A stretch of DNA of 64,000 bases, taken from contig JAYJMM010000026.1 in NCBI GenBank assembly GCA_037349105.1, positions 2,356,001-2,420,000 on the forward strand. Direction: 5' to 3'. The translations under genes and the position numbers were made by a program. Origin of the DNA: Limnomonas spitsbergensis. Its lineage: Eukaryota > Chlorophyta > Chlorophyceae > Chlamydomonadales. The notes below the pieces were generated by a model. The model was not told the DNA's origin, ran no database searches, and saw only the letters and a list, made by a program, of their open reading frames with translations. Shown piece by piece: positions 22,501-34,400 of this stretch (position 1 is its first letter; each line of letters begins with the position of its first letter).

Positions 22501-25134
22501 GGTTCCCATGGGGTCCAGGTAACCCTGCCAGGGACACAGGATACGGGCCGTTTTGGCAAAAAAAAACGTCTTGTCTTGTCTTGCCTTGTCTTGTATTAAT
22601 ACGGTCTTCCTCTAAGGTGCACCGACTGGAAATCCACACATCGACTGGAAATCCACACTCTTGAATCCCGTATCGGGCCAACTTCCCGTATCGTATTGTA
22701 GCGAGTTGGGTGACAGTTGGTTGTTGTACTTTCGTGTACATCTAGGATCATTTTGGAAACTACCTCGGGGGAGTAGATTCCAAAATGATCCTGCCACGCT
22801 TACTAGGTCAGGGTTTACGCAAACTCAAACTAGGTCGATTGAGTGCATTCTTGTCTCATTCACTCATGTTGTTTACATGCTTGTTCTTTTGCAATGGGTG
22901 TGATAAAACAAAATGTTGCATCAAGGCGGGAAGGTGCTGGGTACTGGCAAAATTGAGAGTCTGGGTCAGTGCAAGCTCTGGTACAAGCTCGAGATTCCTC
23001 TCGTGTTCACAGCAACACTGATAAGCGCGCCAAGACGATTGTGGTGCGTTGATGACAGAACTTGACTGTGAAGTCGTCTGTGGCTGACGGATTCTTGCAT
23101 GTAGCTGAAACTGGGCAGGAAAAAATGATCCTAACGAGATCCACACTAGGGCCGCTGTTGAGTCGTCAGTGATGACCCCATGGATCGGATTCCACCCAAT
23201 GTGAACGCGCACCAGGGGCAGCAAGAAGGGGTGGGGCAGTGACTTCGTTGAAGCTGAAGCTACAGTCATGCTCCACCAAACAGATGAATTCGAAAGTCAG
23301 CGGTTGTCATTCCTCGCAGAGGCGACACTCGAAAAGGCCAAATTTATTGCGCGGGCAACTCTCCGCGCCACTTCAACACGACGATTGCACTGACGATGTC
23401 TCATCCCATTTGCCAGCGTGGCAAGTAGGATCGATCGGAAGTGTGGATCTTGGGGGGGGGGGCAATTTGGAGCTGTTTCTTGTATGCGCGTCTCAGGTTT
23501 TTAGGGTTGGACGGCCGGTCTCACATCTTGTAAAGTCCTAGCAAAATAATTTGGGACAGGCCATAATAGGATCGTAATAACATAGCAGCAGGATCGTAAA
23601 AAGAATAAAATAGGATACGGTAGAGGTCAAATCGTAATAGAGTAGGATTTATCGAAATCATCGGTTACTCCCAATATCGGTGAGTGAACGCCTCCCAGCA
23701 TTCAGCTGCCTGGGTCTCTAATTCTGAATACGTCCAGAGAGGCCACCTGGAAGCAAGTGCACGAAAGCAACACAAATATCGAAGGCAGCGCGCCTAACCC
23801 CCGCCTCTATCACTATTCAGGCGGTCATACTCCTTTTAGGCACCGCCACTTCCTCTTTGTGTGACTGTCCTTCCATTGTTACAGCTTCCATCTCCCTTTG
23901 CCTCACCCCACATCAAGGCTGAAATCCTGTTCCCTGGCCAGAGACACCAGTCTGAGGTACAGCTGACGCAACATGCTGTCCCCGACGAGCAGTACATGTG
24001 GGCCCCGGCCGCTGTACTGCGAGCTCAGGCAGCGGGCGGCCTCAGGCACCCCATAGGCATGCAAAGAGCAGCCACTGGCAGTGCGGAGCGGGACGCCTCC
24101 TGTTGGAATAAGGCGGCAAGAGTCAAAGGGGTCAAGTGTGCAGCGTTAAGGCAAGGGTAGTGTTGATCTCTATGATTGCGCACCCTACAACCCTAGGCAG
24201 GCAGGCAGGCAGACACCACTGAATCTCCTTGGGCTGTGGCTCACAGGAAAATACATCTAAATGTGGGGGGGTAGCTATCCCTCGGGTATCCTTGCCTACC
24301 AGTTTCACCATGAGGCATAAAGGATCCAACCATCTGCTCGACTGAGCAACAGTGGTGGGCACACGGCGGGCCGCCCTGCAACCACTTCTTGGCGCCCCAA
24401 TGCAGCGCTGCATCCAGAGCACTGTGAGGCAGGCTGCCGCTGCTGCTGCTCCTGCTGCTGCTGTCCTCCAAGAGCTTGACAGTTTTGTTGGACCTGAGCT
24501 GGGAAGTTTTGTTGAACCACCGGCCGGAAATGACGGCAGCGCAATCCTGGCTGATCGCGAGCACTCGCATGAGATCTGGATGGGCGGACAAGAGCTCCGG
24601 CAGCAATCGCAGGTCGTTAGTGAAACTGGGGTCTGTCAAGGCTGCGTTGGTGGCGCACACCGCCGCGGACGACCATACATGCTGCTGCTGCCGCCCAACT
24701 TCGATGCTTGTACCCCTCTCTTGGATTGCTTCCCTGCTGATCTCAGACCTCGGATGTCCAGGGAGTCCAGCCAGGTCTGGCAGCATCCTGCAGGCCTTGG
24801 TGGCGTTGGTGCCACTGGCTCGGACTGGGTGTCCATGCATCAGGCAGACAGCTGCGGAGCTGCGCTTCGCAGAGGATAGAATTCCAATGTCAGCAGCACC
24901 GAGGCATGACTGAGAAACATAGACGGATCTGATTCGATTTGGCTCCTCTGCTGTGATGGCCTCTCCGGCCCCGTTTGCCAGGGGATAACGCATGGCGCCC
25001 GATGGCATGTGGCCATGCATGCAAAGAGCTGCCAGTAGAATGGCCTGAGCACTGAGCCAGTGCGACAAGGGGGATTTGAAAGTGGGCCGGTGAACACTGC
25101 ACCGCTCTGAATCTCGAAAGCTGGACGATGCCAT
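19565..25134 (-). CDS. PC-esterase (Pmr5/Cas1p GDSL/SGNH-like) acyl-modifying protein, 3 exons, 682 aa
   Basis: Minus-strand exons 25134-24300, 24099-23907 and 20585-19565 join with phases 1 and 2 and no stop, giving 682 residues. A hydrophobic signal-anchor lies at about residues 24-42, with N-glycosylation sequons after it. CAAVISGRWF (about 198-207) resembles the C..(x)GRW entry motif of the TBL/PMR5 N domain. Exon 2 carries GCSLHAYGVPEAARCL and HVLLVGDSMLRQLYLRLV, block I with GDS at 318-320. Exon 3 carries FEAWFVWSPRF, VLVVGVWFWHTKH and the last block NNWHYMC, then DAMNGVVWQLMWNLLCN. Families of this fold add or remove acyl groups on wall polysaccharides in the secretory pathway; which activity this one has cannot be told. 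Oddity: Asn594 stands where the DxxH aspartate is expected (His597 kept). It is divergent from the glycosyltransferase gene at 25440. Confidence 0.85.
20586..20715 (-). repeat. Tandem copies of the PC-esterase exon 3 acceptor region
   Basis: taggtggcaagatgggtagg then ggacaggg(tttagg) starts at about 20589, 20638 and 20680. On the minus strand the first copy is the intron end just before the acceptor CTACAG at 20586; the others lie progressively upstream in the intron. Confidence 0.75.
21288..21500. repeat. Direct repeats with tccgcgcagc core
   Basis: ctacgtgtccgcgcagcgc then tttacc.c.cagcagccattt and ctagcaaata occur twice (about 21320-21370 and 21370-21425), with further tccgcgcagc copies at 21301 and 21466. 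Related cgcgcac/cgcgcag motifs recur near 22090-22400 and 39040-39200. Confidence 0.6.
22086..22405. repeat. Duplicated AT-rich block ending aattaaacgcagagtg
   Basis: Two related stretches (about 22086-22225 and 22255-22405): gcgcaccccc.., ggcctgtgactgccaagttcg, then attaattaaacgc.gagtg and aaccggtt. The 3' part recurs at 39110-39210 in the glycosyltransferase gene, so this is a dispersed family. Confidence 0.6.
22744..22795. repeat. Near-perfect hairpin, 19-bp arms
   Basis: ggatcattttggaaactac and gtagattccaaaatgatcc flank a 9-13 bp loop (ctcggggga). Only one mismatch region was seen. Lies in the PC-esterase intron. Confidence 0.8.
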
Positions 25135-25439
25135 CGGGGTTCCGGGCAGCTTCCGTCAGATCTTGGAAGTTGGCCTGAAAGTCGAGTGTTGTCGTTTGAA
25201 TTCCATCGTCGGACAGTTGGGCCTACAATTCTGGTGATTTACCGATGACATAGTCATAGTATTTGGATCGGACTCGCTGCAGCCCTGTGTTGCAGTTCAC
25301 CCTACCCTGCATTCGTGCACCCTAGGGTCGATTTCAAACAATCAGCCGCTGAGCGTAAGCGGAATCCCGAAACAGACACGGAACGGCAACAGAGGACTCT
25401 TCGCTAAGCTAGCCAGATTGAATGATGGGTCTTCGATAA
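25135..25439. promoter_or_regulatory. Probable shared (bidirectional) promoter region, PC-esterase / GT34 pair
   Basis: 305 bp separate the start codon of the minus-strand PC-esterase gene from the proposed start of the plus-strand glycosyltransferase gene. No other coding or repeat signal is visible here, so both promoters must overlap or abut. No specific element could be identified. The inference rests on the two gene starts being correct. Confidence 0.5.
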
Positions 25440-28400
25440 ATGGGCTCTGGCATGCGGCACTCGCGTGTCTCGTGCACTCTGATGCAGATGCTGTTTTTCT
25501 CCATGTCGGCCATGCTGCAGCTCGCACATTCGGATGCGGTCACCGCGAAGCAGCTGGACGTCAGAATCGTTATGATCGGGTCAGAGGAGTCCTTTTCAGG
25601 TGTCATTGGTCAGCTAAGTTTGAGCAGCATCGAGGCGTACGCGAGGCGACATGCGTACACAGTGGTGAAACATGTGAGACAGGGGCCTCGTTCGAAGGTT
25701 AAAGGCTTTGCGCGCCTCCTGTCTATGCCCCCCGCATACATCAACTTAATATCGGCTATGTATTCGCCGTTTTCGTAGAATGAGGCCTTCGGCCCGGATC
25801 CAGAGCTCGGCCATGCCTTCGTTCCCCACCGGGCTGACCGTTTGAGAAGTGTGTGGATATGTTGGATGGCCAATTCACATAATTCCTCCCTCTGTCTCAA
25901 CTCCTGCCTCTACTTAATCACGCCGCATGAGCCTATGCCATCAGGACAGCTGGGTTGGGATTTCAATGCCAAAACACGCATGTGTTCTTAAATTTGTGCT
26001 GGTTGGATGTACAAACCAACCAGCACCAAATAGCCTTTTGGGCCAGGAAGGAACTAAAAAAATAGGCGGTACACTGGACACCTCAGGTGGGCCTGCCTGA
26101 TCTTTGGACCCGGTACGGTTGTCACCAGCTCCCCCACGCACAAGTGCCTGCAGCTGGTGACCCGGTGCTTTGCCGCAGGTCAGGAAGCAAAGTCAAGCTG
26201 TTCACTGAAACCTCACTCTGGGTGTCTGCAGGTTTGGGCTGTTGAGACGCTGCGGGTCAAGGAAATTGAATCCTTAACCCTAAGCATTACACACACACAC
26301 CAGTTAACCCTAACCCGACCTGGATTCATGCAGGTTTTGACTTGTCGGGACGCCGCAGGTCTGGAGGTCAAGCCATCTGATGCCGGCCGGAAGCGGCGTG
26401 CAGGCAGCAGTGATGTTAAGTACCGCAGGAGCTGCATATGGAGCCGCACTCGACACATCCACAGGTAAGGATCATCACAGACTGCTGTTACCAGTGTAGT
26501 CATAAAGACAAGCAAAGGTCGGATGTAAGTCACCAAGGTTGAACATATAGCACAGTGTTTCTTTTCTCCTGACTCAGCTACATGTCGGCTACACTCTGGC
26601 CTCTGGCCGGAAGCCCCATTTGTGGCCAGCCATGCTGCTTTGGCCGCCAGTCATAGGCCAGTCCAGGTTCGGTCCCAACCGGGCCTTTAGCGGTTAGGCG
26701 CGGCCTGCCGAAGGTGGACTCGTAGCCGAGAAAAGGAACACTGGCTGTTGCCTCATATGATGGGGGATGAATGATTGAGGAGGTGCCTATGCAGGGGGCG
26801 GCAACTTGCGCATGCAAAGGTGAGCAGAGGCACATGCACATGTGAGGGGTGGCATATAGGGAGCACAGCCAGCACATCCGCAGGTGAAGGGCTGGGCGTG
26901 GGGACACAACCAGCAACCGGCGAGTGTGCAGTTGCGAAGCGGCAGGTGAGGCTGCCATGGCCACATACACAGGCAACACCACTGGCGTTTCACAACAAGT
27001 GAAGGGCGGCTGAAGGGCGGCTTCCCCGATTCAGAGCAAGTGAAGGGTGGCTGACCCGTTTCACAAGGGCAGCTGAAGGGCGGCTTCCCAAGGGCGGCTG
27101 AAGGGCGGCTTCTCTGTTTCACAGCAAGTGAAGGGCGGCTGACCCGTGATTGGCAATTCGCAGTTCATACATATACACGTACATGGGACTGCAATATACA
27201 TGTATATATGCATATTTCCATATACGCCATTGGCCAGCCCTACTGATCGGTTGAACAGAAAGCAGAACGGAGCCCATACCTCTCTTGACTGACGATTTTG
27301 TCTCAGATGCTGACCAGGAAGCTCTTTCCCTCATGGCTGTTTGGTCCGGCCGTCCAGGTGTTTGTGACAAGAAAGGCAGCACATGAACCAAGAAATGCCC
27401 GGCCCATCTGATGCTGTGGGTGCATGGCTGCCATGCACCCATAGCATCAGATCCGGAGGCAAGATCCTAGGGTCTTGATCTTGAGGAAGGAATGTTCTGG
27501 TCCTGACTTGACAGACCTGTGGAGGCATGGCTGTCATGCGCCCATAGCATCAGATCCAGGAGGCAAGATCTATGGAATATTCTGGTTTTGGCTTCACAGA
27601 CCTGTGGAGGCATGGCTGTCATGCGCCCATAGCATCAGATCCAGGAGGCAAGATCTATGGAATATTCTGGTTCTGGCTTCACAGACCTGTGGAGGCATGG
27701 CTGTCATGCGCCCATAGCATCAGATCCAGGAGGCAAGATCTATGGAATATTTTGGTTCTGACTTGACAGACCTGTGGAGGCATGGCTGTCATGCGCCCAT
27801 AGCATCAGATCCAGGAGGCATGATCCGTGGAATACCCTGGTTCTGGCTTCACGGACCTGGGCCTGCCTGGTTTGCCTGATGCTGATGACGGTGGCCGCGT
27901 GGCCTCCATATTGCTATACACAACTTCGTTCATTGTTATCCAGGAGGTGAGTATGGGCCATACATTTTGTTCCAGGGAAGAACTAGAGTAACACTAGGTT
28001 CAGAACCTGAGTTGGACCGGTAGAAGGTCCAGAGGTATAGCCACGGGTTGATCCAGAGTTTGGTATAATGGATGATAGTAATAAGGCTAACCTTGGTTTC
28101 TTACATGATGATTATTTATCTTATGACAATGCCGTGAGTAAGTAAGGGCCATGCTATCCAGGAGATGGGATCCATGATGGCATGCCCTGCATTTCGGTGA
28201 ATGGACCTGCATCTGCAAGGACCGCTTGGACCTTTTTGTGTTGTGGGGGCATACACTTATATATACGGCATCAATACCTGGGTTGATGGTTCCTGGACCT
28301 GAACATGCTAGGGAAGCCTGGACTGCCTTACGCTGTGGGGGCATATGTACGGTATCTGGCATGCCACGGTGCTGGCCTGCTTGCTGGACCCAAACCTGAA

Positions 28401-31400
28401 TGGTTTTGGCGCAGGGTTTAGGGGGGGTTAGACCCTAGACCCTTAACCCTAAACCCTGAACCTGAATGGTTTTGGCGCAGGGTTTAGGGGGGTTTAGACC
28501 CTAGACCCTTAACCCTAAACCCTGAACCTGAATGGCATTCGTGTACCACGCCATGTCGATGCCAGCGTTACGGAGCCTTTCCCCATGTCATGTGACTCAT
28601 TGCTGCCCCTGCATGCCGCTGAACCATGCCTGTGATGACAGCATTCTGGAGGCGGCCGAGGATGGCGTGTGGTTGTGGGCCCTGGACTTCGACATCTTGA
28701 TAACCAATCCTGAAATCAGGTGAGTCTTGGGTGGGGCTGGCGAGACCGTCACGGTGATACCCTTGCACAGGAGCCTCCTGCCTCCACTATGTCCATCCAT
28801 GATGGCGTTTGGCTCTGGGCCCTGATCACCAACCCTGAAATCAGGTGAGTCTTGGGTGGAGCTGGCGAGACCGTCACCGTGATACCCTTGCACTGGAGCC
28901 TCCTGCCTCCACTATGTCCATCCATGATGGCGTTTGGCTCTGGCCCTGATCACCAACCCTGAAATCAGGTGAGTCTTGGGTGGAGCTGGCGAGACCGTCA
29001 CCGTGATACCCTTGCACTGGAGCATCCTGCCTCCACTATGTCCATCCATGATGGCGTTTGGCTCTGGGCCCTGATCACCAACCCTGAAACCAGGTGAGTC
29101 TTGGGTGGGGCTGGCGAGACCGTCACCGTGATACCCTTGCACTGGAGCCTCCTGCCTCCACTATGTCCATCTATGATGGCGATTGGCTCTGGGCCCTGAT
29201 CACCAACCCTAAAATCAGGTGAGTCTTGGGTGGGGCTGGCGAGACCGTCACCGTGATACCCTTGCACTGGAGCATCCTGCCTCCACTATGTCCATCCATG
29301 ATGGCGATTGGCTCTGGGCCCTGATCACCAACCCTAAAATCAGGTGAGTCTTGGGTGGGGCTGGCGAGACCGTCACGGTGATACCCTTGCACAGGAGCCT
29401 CCTGCCTCCACTATGTCCATCCATGATGGCGTTTGGCTCTGGGCCCTGATCACCAACCCTGAAATCAGGTGAGTCTTGGGTGGGGCTGGCGAGACCGTCA
29501 CCGTGATACCCTTGCACTGGAGCATCCTGCCTCCACTATGTCCATCCATGATGGCGATTGGCTCTGGGCCCTGATCACCAACCCTAAAATCAGGTGAGTC
29601 TTGGGTGGGGCTGGCGAGACCGTCACCGTGATACCCTTGCACTGGAGCATCCTGCCTCCACTATGTCCATCCATGATGGCGATTGGCTCTGGGCCCTGAT
29701 CACCAACCCTAAAATCAGGTGAGTCTTGGGTGGGGCTGGCGAGACCGTCACGGTGATACCCTTGCACAGGAGCCTCCTGCCTCCACTATGTCCATCCATG
29801 ATGGCGTTTGGCTCTGGGCCCTGATCACCAACCCTGAAATGAGGTGAGTCTTGGGTGGGGCTGGCGAGACCGTCACGGTGATACCCTTGCACAGGAGCCT
29901 CCTGCCTCCACTATGTCCATCCATGATGGCGTTTGGCTCTGGGCCCTGATCACCAACCCTGAAATGAGGTGAGTCTTGGGTGGGGCTGGCGAGACCGTCA
30001 CGGTGATACCCTTGCACAGGAGCCTCCTGCCTCCACTATGTCCATCCATGATGGCGTTTGGCTCTGGGCCCTGATCACCAACCCTGAAATGAGGTGAGGC
30101 TTGGGTGGGGCTGGCGAGACCGTCACGGTGATACCCTTGCACAGGAGCCTCCTGCCTCCACTATGTCCATCCATGATGGCGATTGGCTCTGGGCCCTGAT
30201 CACCAACCCTAAAATCAGGTGAGTCTTGGGTGGGGCTGGCGAGACCGTCACGGTGATACCCTTGCACAGGAGCCTCCTGCCTCCACTATGTCCATCCATG
30301 ATGGCGTTTGGCTCTGGGCCCTGATCACCAACCCTGAAATGAGGTGAGTCTTGGGTGGGGCTGGCGAGACCGTCACGGTGATACCCTTGCACAGGAGCCT
30401 CCTGCCTCCACTATGTCCATCCATGATGGCGTTTGGCTCTGGGCCCTGATCACCAACCCTGAAATGAGGTGAGTCTTGGGTGGGGCTGGCGAGACCGTCA
30501 CGGTGATACCCTTGCACAGGAGCCTCCTGCCTCCACTATGTCCATCCATGATGGCGTTTGGCTCTGGGCCCTGATCACCAACCCTGAAATCAGGTGAGGC
30601 GGGGGTAACAGGGTTTCTTTTTACGGCGATAAGGCGAAACCATTGGCGGCCGCTGGGCGGCCTGCCGAAGCCCAATTGGTACGAAACCTGGACTGGCTTA
30701 CGGTCGGCGGCCCAAGCAGCATGGCTGCCCACACCTGGGGCCTACGGTCAGAGGCCAGAGTGTAGCTGACATGTAGCTAAGTCATGGGTACGGCTGGCTA
30801 GACCCATGTATCTGCATCCAGATTGCCCCAAGAAAAATCTTATCAGGGGGTTAAAAGAGGGGATAAGCAGCAAAGCTGTCTTTAAAGATGCTCGTTAGGG
30901 GCTAAAAGAACATGCAGCCTTTTTGGGGGGGCACTCTTTCTTAGCCCCTGCCCCCCCCTTGGAATCCATTGTGCGAAAACAGGTTCAATTAAAGTTTCTC
31001 TTTCTGGCATAAGATAACCAAAGGCGGCGGGGGGCCTCTTAGGAAAGGCTTTCTCAAGATACGCAAGTATCAGGGTTGTTACGAGAGTCAGCCAAATGGC
31101 CGGTATTAGCCGGCCAGGGATATGTTTTTTGCCGGCTAAGGCCAACCGTTTTGTTTCTCCACTTGTGTTCAATTTTCTTCCGCCACCTCCCCTAGAGTAG
31201 TGTATATATATGCCACATGTAAACCAGTGACCGTGTGTGCCCCATGTTTCTGCACCCACTGGCTCATGCTCGATCGGTGCAGCCAGCCAGCCATAGCCTC
31301 ACAGGCATAGCCTCACAGGCATAGCCAGCCATAGCCTCAAAGCCAGCCAGCCAGCCAGCCAGCCAGCCATAGCCTCACAGGCATAGCCAGCCAGCCAGCC

Positions 31401-34400
31401 AGCCAGCCATAGCCTCAAAGCCAGCCAGCCAGCCAGCCATAGCCTCAAAGCCAGCCAGCCAGCCAGCCATAGCCTCACAGGCAGCAGCCTAGGGTTTGTT
31501 GATTTGAGGGTCTGGCTAAACCCTACATCGCACACACACACACACTGGTGGGTGGGTGCCTTTCCTGTCCCTGCTCGCCTTTCCTCACCTGTCGACGAGG
31601 GCCCCTAGCGCACCCGGGCTGTTTATTTGTATTTGCGTCCAAGGTTTCTAGGGTTGGGCGGCCGGTCTCACACCTTGTTAAGTCCTAGCAAAAGAAATTT
31701 AAATGCGGCCACTAGGCTGGTCACAGGCAGAAGCCCAGGGCCCGGTCGAACCCTAAACCCTGCCGTCGGATTGGTCTGTCGGTCAGTGGCTGAGTGGCAG
31801 AGCTGTGCACAGGGTTATACAAACCCTAATTCCTAAAACCAGTCAAAAGTGGAACTTATCTCTGGCTGGAAGAAAATAAATGGAGAGGACAAACAATAAA
31901 TGGAGAGGACAACATGATTTCGGCTGAGCCTTTGAGATCCTAGACCCATGGGATGACCCTAGACCCATGGTATGGAACCATGGTATGACCCTAGACCCAT
32001 GGTATGGAACCATGGTATGACCCTAGACCCATGGTATGGAACCATGGTATGACCCTAGACCCATGGTATGGAACCATGGCATGACCCTGGAACCTGGGCG
32101 CCTTCAGCATGCGGAATTTACTCGGCTAGTCTTCCGGGGACCCCCCGGTCCGGTTTAGGGTTCACCTCTCGATTTGTCAGCCCTGACTTTGTAACATCTG
32201 TGTGTGCCCTATTGTGTCCTGAGTTAATTTATTGCGGCAATTTACTGCAGATTTGATTTGCCATCCCTTGGGTGTGAAAAAGCGAATTCCTTTCATGCTC
32301 TGCCCTCAGGACAAATCATCGACCACAATTCTTGATTTCTGCCTGAAAACTGGTGTCGACAATCGATAATTCGTTTATTCATGGATCCCGCAACCCCAAA
32401 CAATGTGAATGATGAGGGAAGGCAAAGCAAATCTACGGCACCTGAATGAGAGCACGTATGCATCCTGTGGTCACTGCTTGGATTCTATGTGCAAGGTTTC
32501 CTGCGCTGACGTACTGATGCTGACTCACCAAAAGGTCAATTGGATTTAAAAAATAGCCAAACGACTTCAACAATGGATCAATTCAGTTCTTCCCATGTCT
32601 GCTGCCTAGCCCTGTCTTGCAAAAATGCAAAAATGCAGAGCCCTTGAGTGGATGCTTATATAAGAGTTGTAACAGCCGTACATTTTATATCATGCACTGC
32701 CTGCATTAGCTGCTTTTAGTTCTGGCAGGCGCCAGTTTGACAAGTGCGCACCATACTATATATGGCCTTATGTCCTAGTCTAAACCCTGAACCCTAAACC
32801 CTAAACTAGTCCGCACCATACCATATATGGTCCGATTTCCTAGTCGAAATTCTAAACCCTAAACCCTAAACTAGGCAGGCGCCAGTTTGACCAGTGCGCA
32901 CCATACCATAAATGGCAGTCCGTTGTTCATCAATCACAGGGCCGATGGGGACCTAACTGTAGCGCTCTGCTATAACGTTGAATATGGATTATTAGAGTTT
33001 CGTAGCGTAAAGTGCCCCGCCTCGATCAGTACTGTCAGTGTCTCCTCAACATATCCTCGAGATACGATACACTGTCCATTATATAGGTGTACAGCATGTA
33101 CATCTGTATAGCCTTAGACTCAGTAGCATCCAGGGACGCTATACTAACCTAGACCGGCCTACGGCCCTAGCAAGCAGCAGGGCTTGCTGCACCAGGCAAC
33201 AAAATGGCTGTATGCCACGATATACCGAAACACTATGGATGAGTAGTGACCGTCCCTTTGATACCCAGGCACAGGACACCCCCCTGCCTCCTCCATGTCC
33301 ACCCATGATGGCCTGCAGTGTTTTTGTCAGCGTGCTTCAGCTACAGTTCAGCAATATCACGGCCAACGGCTGTGACGGGCTGGTGCAGCAAGGTGCCTGC
33401 TGTCAAGGACCCTGGCCATAGGCCGGTCGAGATTTTGTCCCAAGGGGTCCAGTGAGGGCCTCCCCGCAGCCCCCGAAGGGTGGTCTGGTGCCTCCTAAAC
33501 CCTAAACCCTAAACCCTAAACCCTAAAAGAAACACCGATGGACTAGCCACCGTCACTCCACTCCAAATTATGTTGTGCGTCCATTCCCATGCTTGTTTTA
33601 GTTTACATTGCCCCATAGATTTGATTTGCCTTACCTCGGGCATCAAGAATTGCTTTGTTTTAATGCTCTGCCCTCAGGGCAAACCGTCGACAAAGACTCG
33701 GTCATTTGTGAGATCATATGGGACCCTCAACCCCAAACAACGTTAGTTATGAGGGAAGGCAAAGCAAATCTACGGTATACCACATTTGCCAGGCTGATGG
33801 GCTGATGGGGTCCAAATCTGGACCAGCCTATAGCCAAAGTCCCATGCAGCAGGGCTTGGTGTACCATGAGCACTCAGACGCAGGCCATCATGCAGCTGCA
33901 GTGTAGCTGAAGCATCCAAATCAAAACAACGGCACATTCCATGCAAGCCGCATCCTCAGGCTCTCGAGGACACCATCCGCTGTGCGTCACCCCCTTTTGT
34001 TCCATTTCCATGGGCCTCCTTAAACCATAAACCCTTAAACATCCACGACCCTTATCCCTAAACCCTGAACCTCAGACCCTGAACATCATCCACTGAGCAT
34101 AAACCCTTTCTGTTCATTTTCTAAGGGCCCCCTAAAACCCTCAACCCTAAACACCCACGACCCTTATCCCTAAACCCTGAGCTTCAACCCCTGAACACCA
34201 TCCGCTGAGCATTTAAGTCTTCTCTTCCTTTTCCAAGGGGACCACTGAAACCTTAAACCGACTCTGTCTCCTTTCCAAGGGGCCCACTTGAAGAAATGAC
34301 GAAAGATTCACTCCATAAGGCATGGATCAAAGAAGGCAGTCAAGGTACCCGTTCGGCCGCAACACTGAGTAGCCTACCATTGATCTTCGTGTGCGGCTAA

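Larger units (their letters stand above)
20586..23906 (-). other. 3.3-kb second intron of the PC-esterase gene
   Basis: Phases at 23907 and 20585 match directly, so no further exon is needed here. Contents: three tandem copies of the acceptor region (20586-20715), an AT-rich stretch at 21285-22430 with repeated cgcgcagc and aattaaacgcagagtg motifs, a long hairpin at 22744-22795, and a 48-bp sequence near 23503 shared with 31655. Nothing else coding was seen. Confidence 0.65.

Noticed and set aside
22856..23269. 137-residue minus-strand open frame inside the PC-esterase intron
   Set aside because: The phases of the exons at 23907 and 20585 fit each other directly, and the peptide resembles no block of the family.
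25610..25900. 96-residue minus-strand open frame across the glycosyltransferase start
   Set aside because: It is antisense to the exon with DVRIVMIGSEESFSGVIGQL, which matches a known family; the minus frame matches nothing.
28771..30594. CRISPR-like array (regular direct repeats)
   Set aside because: Units are continuous and near-identical, with no distinct spacers, and derive from a eukaryotic exon.
28912..30732. Eleven similar 89-residue minus-strand open frames
   Set aside because: They recur every 125 bp and are antisense to the exon-derived units; their coding appearance comes from the sense exon sequence.
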